In this document: in pieces, positions 47,138-57,477 of the stretch
How the letters are laid out: each line of letters starts with the position of its first letter
Numbering within the stretch: the first letter of the stretch is position 1
Source of the DNA: Clitopilus passeckerianus
Taxonomy: Eukaryota; Basidiomycota; Agaricomycetes; Agaricales; Entolomataceae
Length of the DNA: 64,000 nt
Direction: 5' to 3'
NCBI GenBank assembly: GCA_944990035.1
Contig: CALYLX010000077.1
Coordinates: 328,251 to 392,250, forward strand
Program-made: the position numbers and the translations under genes
The notes under the pieces: model-generated
Told to the model about the DNA's origin: nothing
The model's database searches: none
What the model saw: the letters and a program-made list of their open reading frames with translations, nothing else

Positions 47138-49175
47138 CTATGGTCTAAATACAATGGGTGAAGGCGTGAGGGGCCGAACTCTGAGATGTTGGGCTGGGAA
47201 GGTCAAAGCGACCAAAATGAGTTCATTCGCTGCGAAAATAACAGTCAGTTTCGGCGCAAAACTTGCGTACTCTTCAAGGTGGCTTACCGCTGGGAAATCG
47301 GTAGAAAGCTTTAAACCACGAGAATAAGAACTCCTGAAATGAAAGAAAGAGATAACACGCACCTGAGGCTCCGGCGGACTGGCGTCGTTGACCTCATGCA
47401 ATTGATGCAACTCCCTCCTGCTGGATAGTGAGTAGGCGGAATATTATGTGACGCCTTAAGAATTCGCACCTAAGGAGTCGCATTAAATTCTTCATCCTGG
47501 GGTTCGGATTATCATCTCAAGGTAATTTATTAGCGCTTAGTGTTAATGAACGGTTTCGACTTAGGGGTGAACTACCTAACGCCTCTATCAGAACCTGGAT
47601 GCGGATAAGTATAGCCTTCATGAGTTGACACTCAGAGACCTACCGAAGTCATAGAGGAACCTTCACTCGTCTCGTAAATCTCCTGACTGTCCTTGCAAGC
47701 CGAAAGGCAGAACTAGAAGGGGTGATTAGCCTGGTGACCTCGAACCAGCTAAATAGGATTCACAATCAACTGAGGGCGTCTTCTAATCCTTGGACAAAAA
47801 CCATGACAGTGGAACCGAGCGTTGCAAGGTTGCGATTTCGTCTTTTCGTCATGCTTTAATCTCCAAAACTTGGCCCAGCCCTCTAATAAAGGCGTCAAGG
47901 GGCCGTTCTCGGTGATCAAGCTTGCAGGCAACTGTTCAATGGCTAAGGAAATACCAGTGAGTATCCCACCACCGACGATGAACCATCTATATACCTTTAC
48001 GAGCCATACGCCTCACTACGGAGACCGATCAAGGTTAGCCCTCTTTCTTCGAAGGAAAATGAGATTACCTGTGCCAGTGAGACGCCCAACTCGGTTGCAA
48101 CGGTGATGCCTCAGATCTATAGATTTAGTTCAGAGAGGTATTAGTGACGACTATCCGGGATGCGCACCTAGGAGAGTCGCAGAATGGCACGAATCAAAGA
48201 TTGCCTAAACCAGGATAACTATTTTGGCCTCTAGCTAAAAGAGAAAACATACCGCAAGACGGCTTTTCGCATCCTTGGACGGATGCACGAGGAGCTTTTG
48301 TAGTTCCTGCCAAAGATGTTCAACGAAATCGACCTGGATGCCAAGAGGACGGTATACATTGTCCGAAATCTCCTTCCCGTCAAGAGCGATGATATCTATG
48401 GGTGCGTTCTCAGAAGAGAATGTGTTGAATGGATGGAGGGACGTACGTTCATTCTTGCTGTCTTCCTCATCGTCGTCCACTCCCTCTTCTACGTCTCTCT
48501 GCCCTGAGTGTCCTGCAACTAAAGGAGGGCCCAGTAAGGTTAATGAATCAATCCTTTGGAAAAGGAACCAAACGTACAATAGAACACTCGTTTATCACCT
48601 TTCTTCAAGTCCAGCATCAGAATACGCAGCTGTGCCAACTGTATCGTTTGAGATGTAGCGATAGGCAACAGCAGAAGACAACGCTTACGATATTATCCTT
48701 GGTAGGGATGAGGTGCGGCTCGCTGCAATCTTCATCTGTCATAAGAACAATATTCTCCGCATTGTAACCGTATCGATCTTTGGAAGTGTTAATAGCCATG
48801 CCTCAAGTACGTTGGAAACGAATCACCTTGGAGGAGTTTGGCAAAGTTGGCGGCGTCGCGGTGCGGACCCAACAGTGCACCTTTCCTGCCGAGATATCTT
48901 ATCCCAATGACTAGGGCCTTGTGAGTGATCGAAATTGGGGCTGCGTTCGACTTCAGCTAACGAGGGTAAGTGACTAGCCCGCAATAGGGAACAGCATTGC
49001 AGTACCTACCAATTTCGGAATCGACAGACCCTTCTTCGCGAACTGATGAAATGATTTCATCGTCTTCCTCCCGACCATCCTCGACGCGTCTTCTAGATGA
49101 GAAGGAACCATCTTGCCGTGGGCTGAGAAGGTAGGAGGGTGGCAGAAAGAGAAGAAGCGAAGCCCACAGCTTCAC
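47138..49175 (-). CDS. Metacaspase-like protein, tandem copy 1
   Basis: About ten exons on the minus strand can be followed. A start at 49175 gives a hydrophobic N-terminus (MKLWASLLLFLPPS), then a charged linker. The C14 peptidase core has KALVIGIRYLG, LGPHRDAANF, DRYGYNAENIVLMTDE, then the catalytic His in FAGHSGQ (canonical YSGHG is altered), and the catalytic Cys in AIFDSCHSATLL. The next block keeps HRCNRV but lacks the YVPW.SKG piece of the other two copies. Later parts match copy 2: CHGFCP, ACKDSQEIYETSEGSSMT and NPNPRMKNLMRLL. The exact C-terminus is uncertain. Fungal metacaspases are Arg/Lys-specific cysteine proteases linked to stress and cell death. Confidence 0.7.
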
Positions 49176-49408
49176 TCACGCGACTTTATTCACCTTTGTC
49201 AAGGACAGCACCGACACCGCCCCAACATCAAAGAGGTGTGATTGGTACGGTTTTCGTGTGTTCCTTAAGTCCTATGAGGCGTTGCTTGGACCGGACCACA
49301 CGCGATGACGTCGAAAGCCTTCTCCATTATGGTTCCAATAGAATACGGTACATATAGTGTTGGTATATTAGTCGGGCGGTATAGTAGGTCGTAATAAATA
49401 TAGTAAGA

Positions 49409-51474
49409 TTAAGGATCCCATTTCGTACCTGGTGGCTGAAGATTGCGGTTAGATTCCGACGACAAGCCGGAAGACAAATCACTCACTAAACGTACGGCAC
49501 TAGACAGCTGTAAATGTAGTGGTGAGCGGGCTGGAAGAGCGGAAAAAGAGGAACAGCTATACCTCAGGATCCTGAAAGTTGTCCATCTCCGGAGGGTTTT
49601 CTAGAGTAAAGGGTTCGCGCCCTCTTTCAATCCGTTTCCTATTGACGCGCCGGACGTCTCTACGGTATTCGCGGGAGGCTGGATGAAGCATGAGATAGAA
49701 CTTGTGGAGTTCGTGGCTAAGGTAGATTCAGAGCTTGTCCAGGCAACGAGAAGGGTCAAAGCGAACCTTATGCTCGTCATCAGATCTTTCATGGCAGGAT
49801 GTGGGTTACTTTCTGTTAACTTCGTAAGCACGACCGCCGATCAAAACAGAGATCAATGCGCGAACTTAGGGTCTTGATGAGAGCCTACGAACACATGAGA
49901 TCAAGCTGGCGGGAGGGAAGGAATATCCTACCTTGGTCATAGAACCACCATCACGATCTTCCCATGATAATTGGTAGTCCTTGGATGCGGCGAGAGCCAT
50001 CTAGAAAACTGGATTCAAAAGGGTTTACGTATGTAGCCAAGTGCTATACTTACAACGTTAGCGCTCCGTGCGCTGGCAGGTGGACACCATCCAGTGCACG
50101 GCCACAAGCCTTCCGGTGACAGCGTGCGCGCAATTGGAGACGTCTCTGTACCGAACCATGACTCCTGGTCGGAATGTATGTTCCGTGTCTCGGTCTCAAT
50201 CGTCATCCTCTTGACGCTGTCGGCCGACACCAGAAGTTGGCCAATAGATGTCTGCCTTGATCGCACCGCTTTTTCACTCATGCGCTTATTCTGATAGATG
50301 TGCCTCGTCACTACTGTAGGTCGTCAGCATAGTGAGTAATTTAGGATATGGAGAAACCTACCGAGACTTCCTTCGAGAGCACTCTGGGTGCGAGGTACGT
50401 CAGGCCACGCTGCTCGGCGGCGTACTGCATAGCATTTTAATGATGGGCCGTATCAAACGTCAAGTAGCTGTGGACTCACGGACGTTGTTCCATTTCGTGT
50501 CAGAGCGTCGTCTCCCCTTGGATATCCAAGGTACGTACACTCGGTTGCAACGAAAATGTTCTAGGTCTGTGCATGATAAATATCGAGTTAGCCGGCGTGA
50601 GTGGGCAGAGGCGTCGAATACATACCTAATAGGGAGGCGGAATGGCATGAATCGAACACAGCCTTGCCTTTCTGTCAGTGGAAGTCTTGCTAGGAAGAAG
50701 GCTGTAGACCTACCACTAGGTTACAGCCTACAGGTAGGGGATCCACCAAATGCTGGCGTAGCTCCTAAGCTGGGGTCAGACGACGTTATGAGGGAAGCTG
50801 AGGGCCACATACATTGTCTTTAATCAGGTGTTGCTCTCCATCGCAAGGTACGATGCCTGTGGGATGTGAGTACTCGAACAAAATGCAGGTGTTGGTACCC
50901 ACATTCGTCCAGTCCGTCTTCTTCGCTGAAGTGTCTATTGGGAACTTGGACGGTATGCCCAGCATCTATAACGGAGACGGTAAACACGTTAGAATGCTAG
51001 TCAGGTGAACTTGGAATTGGTCTTCGTACAGTGAAAGAAAAACCTGTCTTCGGGCTGGGCGTCTTGAACGAGTTCCTTGATTGCATTCAACTAGCCAGAT
51101 AACTTCAGCCAGTGTATTAACAGAAGGCGAGCTGGCTACAGACCATATTGTTTCTTGTTGGCTGGACTTGACCGGGTTGCTCTGCGTCAAGGAGGACAAC
51201 GACGTTTTCCGGCTTGTAAGAATAAGTATCTGCACGGTTCCCCAGTTAGGATAACGAATGCTCTTAGAAGCCATGTCAACCCACCAATTAGAAGGTCCCG
51301 CATCGCAGCGACGTCGTGATGCGGCCCACGAAGAGCATTAACGCATTCATCGTCTGCATCCCCATCCTCTTGCTCGTATTGGATCCCAACAAGTAATGCT
51401 TTTTTCCAGGGCTTGCGTTTGGGAGGTCCGATCCACTCAGCTTCTCTGGTTGGTATCTTCCTGGTAAAGCTCAT
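49409..51474 (-). CDS. Metacaspase-like protein, tandem copy 2
   Basis: The start is MSFTRKIPTREAEW at 51474 and the end WDP at 49409; more than ten short exons join in phase. Core motifs: PWKKALLVGIQYE, GPHHDVAAMRDLLI, YSYKPENVVVLLD, QPTRNNM, the catalytic His in YAGHT (instead of YSGHG), DECIVPCDG, ELRQHLVDPLPVG and the catalytic Cys in VFDSCHSASLL. After that come HFRCNRVYVPWISKGRRRS, WPCTGWCPP and NPHPAMKDLMTSI. The Gly after His is Thr, so the oxyanion region may be changed. The gene order and exon plan equal those of the flanking copies. Intact by reading frame; activity not certain. Confidence 0.82.
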
Positions 51475-52005
51475 GCGAAAAGAAAGGGAAACAGAATCTG
51501 GTATTATGGGAAGCCTGCTTCGCCAATGAGAACAGTGAAGATGGGAACATGCTGGCCGTCTCAAAGAGGGTATAAATGAGGCTTATTCAGCAGCCGTTCA
51601 TGTCGCTTACCCCACTTGCAACGTTTCATCAGAAGGCAACACCAGATCTGCACAGCATAGATCACTTCGGCTTACTGGAGGTAAGAATGCCCCGTGAGGA
51701 AGCCTTTCATCCACTGTCGAGGTCGAAGCCGATGGGTCATACTCTCGTGAAATGCTTTTTTCATTACCGTTGCGTCCGGGAACCATGTTTATTCCGACTA
51801 CGAAGGACGTATACTCTACAGCCGCCACGATCTCCTGCATTGTGGGCTTACACGGCTTTCAAGGGACCTCGAACTCAGGATCGCAAAAGGCCGAAACACC
51901 AGTTACCGTAGGCGCTGGGTAACCAGTGCTTCAACTAGACGCCAATATCCACAATCGCAAACAAACATATGACGCAGATTGAATTAAGGGGAATAATTTC
52001 AATTA

Positions 52006-54086
52006 GACCCGGCACCACGACTACATTCATGGAGAAAAGATTGTATTGCGTGGCTATCTCGGACGATCAGTCTCGGCGGTCTATCGCAGGTGAAGTCGGA
52101 ACCTTACCAATGGTACATGCGCCGATACCTATGCAGCGTCCATTAGCAAGCATCCCACTTTAATGAACAGAAGAGAACGTACCTGTGGGGTCTGGAAATT
52201 CGTCATCTCGGGTGGAGGGTCGAGCTCAAATAGGGGTACCCAAGCTGGAGGCGCCGCTTGTTGATCTCTTGAATACGTAGGCGAAATTCGCGGGATTCTG
52301 GATGCAAAGTAAGATAGAATCTATGGAGAGAATGGCTGGATGGTGTCAGTATATGCGATGTATGCGACGTTAAAACTAACCAACCTAATATCCCGAAGCA
52401 AATCAGAGATCCGAGGATGAGGATCAAGTCCTATGGCGATATGGTGAGTTGACCATAGTACCTCAATTTGGGACAGGGCAATGCTCACTAAGGGATTGCA
52501 CGAGGGCCTGTCGAACTGGTCAACGATAAATATTACCCGTAACGACTGTACCTACCATAGTCAACGAAGAGCCTGTTGGATCTTCCCAAGACAGTTGGTA
52601 GTCCTTGGCTGCTGAGATGGAGACCTGCGAACTATAAGAGAAAGCCTCACAAGTATTCACAGATAGAACAACTCACAACGTGGGCCTCCTGCTCTGGCTC
52701 CGGCTTACACCACCCATCGCATGGCCAAATTGGTTCTGGAGATGCTCTGCGACTTATATGAAGTTGTTCGTCACCATACCAGGTACGTTCGCTTGAATCA
52801 ATGGCGGAGTCGGGAACTGAGGTAATGGTCCACCTCCTTGTCTGTGGACGTTGCTCAGGAATGGAATGCATCGATCGTCTTCGAGATAAAGTTCTTCTAT
52901 CGCTCCTAGGCGGTGGGCGAAACGTCGCCCCTGTCTGGAAGCTCAATAAAATATAAGAACGGGTAAATTTTCCACTTGCCTGAATTCCCGGGAGCGGAAA
53001 CTGGAGGTGGAGGTCGTTCCGTCCAAATCTCCTGCTGGCGAACTTGATGAGGCACACCGAAGAGTCAGTTGCGTCCCGGGAAATGCTTCCAGGAGAACGA
53101 ACCAACATTCGACCACATAGATAGGGTCCGTCGCGCGCCTTTGGACACCCAAGGCACATAGACTCGGTTGCACCGATAATGCTTCAGATCTTTGGGCGAA
53201 AGCACCTGGTTAGCCCTTAGAAATTATGTGGAGGGCAAATTCACGCACCTAATAAGGACGCCGAGTGGCACGAGTCGAATATTGCCTTGAAGGTCAATTC
53301 GATAATGATGCGCCAAGAGGATATAGGATCACGTACTGTGAGTTGGGATCCGATGGGTAGAGGGTCGACGAGACAATATCGTAGTTCCTATCCAAGAGTA
53401 TCAGTGCCCGTACCAAGAGAGAACGCAGGCAACTAACGTTATCCTGGATGTATTGTCTTTCCCCGCCACGTCCACATGGGATAATACCTGTAGGAAAACA
53501 CTCAGATATCAGTACAATTAAGAAGCCTAAAGGAACGTACATTCGTCGTAACCATCTTCTTCGGTATTGGTTCTATTTAGGACTTGGACTCCGTGACCCG
53601 AGTCTACATTATCATTAGAACCAGCCAGAAGTAATCAAGGACGAGGAAGACGAACAATGGAAGAAGAAATGATCCCCAGGAAGGGCACCCCGGACCATGT
53701 CCCTTATGGAGGACAGCTGTGCAGTGGGTTGACCCAAGGCCACACAGTCTTAGAGAAATGGACGTGCTTACAATGTTCGCGCGAGTCGGTTGCATTTTAT
53801 CGTCTTCGTCGTCATCGATGAGGCACTTGATTGACTCCGGCCGGTATGAATAGAGATCTGGAACACATTAGGAGCGATTCTCGGTCGATCTTAAAATCGT
53901 ACCAATCAAGACTTCGCGCATTGCTGCCACATCGGTGTGTGAGCCATTCAGCCTACTGACGTAGGCGAGATCATCTAGAGGATAGCGGATGCCAATGAGT
54001 AGAGCCTTTTTCCAAGGTTCACGTCGGAGTGGGTATTGCTCACTCCAGGGAGAGCTTCGGGTTGGTCGTCTAACACCAGCTGCCAT
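52006..54086 (-). CDS. Metacaspase-like protein, tandem copy 3 (possible frameshift near the end)
   Basis: Start MAAGVRRPTRSSP at 54086. The core is the most canonical of the three: PWKKALLIGIRY, NGSHTDVAAMREVLI, YSYRPESIKCLIDDDE, QPTRANI, the catalytic His in HYSGHGVQV, DECIIPCGRGG, LVDPLPIGSQLT and the catalytic Cys in IFDSCHSASLL. Then HYRCNRVYVPWVSKGARR, WPCDGWCKP and GLDPHPRISDLLRDI. Near 52225-52260 the frame of INKRRLQ does not continue into the conserved ending ELDPPPEMTNFQTPQ; a one-base shift is required. The last exons beyond it (VSAHVPL) look normal. It is either a damaged C-terminus or a sequence error. Confidence 0.75.
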
Positions 54087-54731
54087 GGAAGAGGTCAAGA
54101 AGTTTAGCGATGACAGGATCCATTGAGCCAGAAGTAGTTGCACTCCATCAAGGGCGAAGAAGACAAACGTGGCTGATTCAGCTTCAATTGGCGTCACCGT
54201 TTCCGAGCCAACCACACCGTACAGGAAGTAAGGGTCCGGCTACCTGGCGATGTCATTCTACTTCGGGATAAATAACACTCGTGTACGATGTCAGTTCATT
54301 TCATCAGAATTGGTGTGAATGAGCGTCAAACTATTGATTATGAAGACGCTCTCGTGCCCGGCCGCAGAGTTCTTGAGCAGGCTGCCTGATCCGTCACGAA
54401 CATCAAAGTGGAGGCAAAGCACCCAACTTCCGATCTCTACGGCGACTTGGAACGTGCACACCCCAAAGTCGAAGATTAAGGACGTCATTCATTACATTAC
54501 CGAAACGTGACTAGTACAAAATAAACCGAAAGTAAGTAAAACTAGGGATGACTACAGTTAAATCGTTGGAAACTATCGTAACTTCATAAACGAATGCAAT
54601 TAGTTACATGATTATGATGGGTATAAGTTGGTGGAGAATAGATATTTAATAAGTGAGCTACGATACGACAGAGCGTATCGCTATAAGCATATCCGGATGC
54701 CAAAATTCATAATCGAGAGAAAACTCTCGAT

Positions 54732-55520
54732 CTATCCCACCGTAAGAACCCAAGTCTCCCGATCCTGAGAGGATGCGTGAAGGCCCTTGAACATGAAATG
54801 CCCCATAAGAAAGTCCACTCGGCGCAGGCCTCTGCGCTTCTCGTCCTCGTATTCCCTGGCGTTGCGGATACGTCTGTATCGCTCTTCATATGCAATGGTA
54901 GCACGGCGTCTGTCCTTCTCGGTAGGGAGGGAATAGTAGTCGGACGACGAGCAATTCTTGCGCAAAGTGTGATAGACCTCCTCGAAAACATCCCGTACAG
55001 TGACGTAGGAGCGTTCATGAGCCCGGACGGAGACGACCCAGGGCAAATGAGGGCAAACGATGTTCATTCTAGGAGTCGGAGGTTCGGTAGCGGGCTCGCT
55101 AAGAGCCCGAGAAGACATGTTGTGAGCGTATGACGTGATGTGGGAAGGAGAGTCGCGTAGATCGACGCGAAGCAGAGGGGAGGATGACGCCCTCAGAGCG
55201 GAGTGGAGGCGCGTAGAAGGCGCGTAGTGATGGGACTTCGAGTGCGAGCCCTTCTGGGAAGGAGTGACATAGTAAGGTGATGGCCCCGGAAGTCCAGCGA
55301 AGCCTGATGGAGGGGTCAATAAACCTCCCGATGACGCTGGGGACCAGGATGAGGTGGTGAGCGCTGGAGGCGTGCTATGGACGTCAACCATAGACGCGAA
55401 ACGAACTTGCTTGATGTGCCCGGGCATTGCAGTGAGAGATATGCGATGGGGGATAATGTTCGAGGAGGCTTGGAGATGAAGAGACGGAGGAACATTACGC
55501 TTAAATACCCGTTTCAACAA
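54732..55520 (-). CDS. DUF6699-domain protein (copy B)
   Basis: A single-exon frame of 262 codons. The N-terminal half is Ser/Pro/His-rich and variable. The C-terminal domain begins near PTPRMNIVCPHLPW and has SYVTVRDVFEEVYHTLRKNC, then a basic helix (EDEKRRGLRRVDFLMGHFMFKGL), then TWVLTV at the end. This is the same order as in copies A and C. An internal Met at about residue 32 (MPGHIKQVRFASMVD) may be the true start, because KQVRFA resembles the opening of copy C (MKKVHFAAV). Function unknown. Confidence 0.82.
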   Translation of the reverse strand: MLKRVFKRNVPPSLHLQASSNIIPHRISLTAMPGHIKQVRFASMVDVHSTPPALTTSSWSPASSGGLLTPPSGFAGLPGPSPYYVTPSQKGSHSKSHHYAPSTRLHSALRASSSPLLRVDLRDSPSHITSYAHNMSSRALSEPATEPPTPRMNIVCPHLPWVVSVRAHERSYVTVRDVFEEVYHTLRKNCSSSDYYSLPTEKDRRRATIAYEERYRRIRNAREYEDEKRRGLRRVDFLMGHFMFKGLHASSQDRETWVLTVG

Positions 55521-56826
55521 TTCATGAACTGCCGAATGAGGGGACGAAGCATGACGAGTCGTATCGCCTCAGCCCCTTTCGCCAAAGGCCCAAAAACACA
55601 AGACTCGGGCCCCTGCCAACTGGGGTAACCGTGGCGCAGAGATAGAACTTGGTTTACTGCTCTGATTGGCTAGTCTCTCCACAGTCCGATAGTTTTTCCA
55701 CGGAAGTGATCTTCCGCTAAGAAGGGCCACTGATATAGCTGTAGATAATATGGCTGCAAGGGGTTCTGTCGAAGTGCAGATGGAAGGATTTGCTCTCCCC
55801 GGAGCAGATCTGGGCTTGAAAGTGAGACTTCGGAATGCGGAAGAGGCTAAAAGTGCCTGTAATCTAATCTATGGCCTGCTTCCTTCCACTGCCCTGGAAA
55901 TCTGGACCTCGGGAAGCGTAGCTTCCGAGACCACCTCTGCTTCTTGCACTGGTTCTGCCGGCGCCGCTCAACCGTCGCAGAAGAAACCAAGGGCGCGAAA
56001 AATGCAGAACGACTGCTCAAGAATGCAAAACGTGCGCATAGCCGGCGAAGCGGGAGGGAACTGCACAATGGGGAAAGAAAATGACGCGTACAGATTCGAT
56101 TTCAGAGCATTCTTCATATTTTGGCAAAGTTGCTGTGCGTGATGGGAGAAAATCACCTATACCTACATAGCCTTCCGTCGGCCGAGCGTCAATCAATTAG
56201 CAGCATCAATTAAGCTGAAAGGGCCCATTCTCCTTGAGGCTGGGGTCTAGCATGTGCGAGACAGAAAGGAGTAGGTGGCAACTCCCTAGTTAGTCTCTTC
56301 GTCAACCAATGAAAGCGATCTCCACGTGCATGAACTTGATTTCCACTATCCCGAGTGGTTCTCGGTGAATACACGGCTCAATGTCCTCGTATAGTCGCAT
56401 CAAAGCCACTCATTCCACGTCAGGTAAAGTATGATGGACGGATGTCCAAGCAGTAACTATGTCCCGGAAGACGGAAGAGTCTTGTCGAAGCTGAGAGAGA
56501 GGGTACTCGTTCACGATTTTAGCATTTTGGTAAGGGTATACATTCATACTTCGGTACTTTTCATATTATTACATACATTTTGTGTTTCTTTTTACTGGTA
56601 TACAACGAGGAGTCCATATGGGTGTCGGCAAGATATGAAATCTAATCTAATGCGAGGAAAATAGATGACGGCCGTCGGAGCCGCAAGCGATTAAGCATAA
56701 TTGACGAATAAGTAGGTAACTTTTGAGGTGACGTGGGGTGATAAGGGAATAATATACACTGCGAAGACCAGATAAGTAAAGTGACGAAGGGAACGGGTAG
56801 AATGACCTCACCGAGTAGATACGGTT
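55521..56826. other. Intergenic, nothing firmly recognised
   Basis: A plus-strand frame at 55750-56142 (130 codons) has no motif and is probably chance. Confidence 0.5.
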
Positions 56827-57477
56827 TTACGAGACGTTTAATTCCCAAACGTCCGAACCATGGAATGTGCCCGACAGCCCCAAGAAGCGATTTTTGCCCA
56901 TCAACATATCCACCATCCGGATACCCTGTCCCCGTTCGTAAGCCTCGCGGTCGCCACTTTCCCGGCATCGCTTGTAGTATGCCCTGTCGACCTGCTTGAC
57001 GACGTCCATGGATGGAAGACCCTTGTAGTCTTCTGGTAGGATGCATGTCCGCAGGTGGTCGTACACTGCTGCGAAGACGTCTGCGACCGTGATGTATCCA
57101 GGGTGGTGCGATGATGGGGTAACGACGATTGGTCGGGGGAAGTGTGAATTCACGATCGTGAGCCGTGCAAGACGAGGCTCAGTGGCGGGTTCGTTAAAGG
57201 TATCCGACGTGATTTGCTCCTCGAGCGAGGAGAATGGTTCCCAAGCCACGTCGTACTGCAAAGCAGGTGTTCCGAAGGGCGAGAATGCAAGGAGGAAGTG
57301 GATGTGCATCTCCTCATACGGTGGGCTGGGCACAGGGCTTATGCCGAGTTCATTTGGTAAGCGTGGGTAGACGACCGCTGGCGAAGTCGGGATTGAGGCC
57401 AACGATGTGGCAGGCGACGACTGGACGGAGGGCGGGATGTAAGTTGCGCTGACTGCTGCGAAGTGAACTTTTTTCAT
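56827..57477 (-). CDS. DUF6699-domain protein (copy C)
   Basis: A single-exon frame of 216 codons starting MKKVHFAAVSATYIPP. The domain spans about residues 85-216: LARLTIVNSHFPRPIVV, then YITVADVFAAVYDHLR, then VKQVDRAYYKRCRESGD, then GIRMVDMLMGKNRFLGL, ending DVWELNV. It is separated from copy B by 1.3 kb in the same direction, so B and C look like an old tandem duplicate. Function unknown. Confidence 0.85.
   Translation of the reverse strand: MKKVHFAAVSATYIPPSVQSSPATSLASIPTSPAVVYPRLPNELGISPVPSPPYEEMHIHFLLAFSPFGTPALQYDVAWEPFSSLEEQITSDTFNEPATEPRLARLTIVNSHFPRPIVVTPSSHHPGYITVADVFAAVYDHLRTCILPEDYKGLPSMDVVKQVDRAYYKRCRESGDREAYERGQGIRMVDMLMGKNRFLGLSGTFHGSDVWELNVS

Noticed and set aside
55750..56142. 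Plus-strand open frame of 130 codons between DUF6699 genes
   Set aside because: No domain, no splice context and ordinary composition; probably chance.
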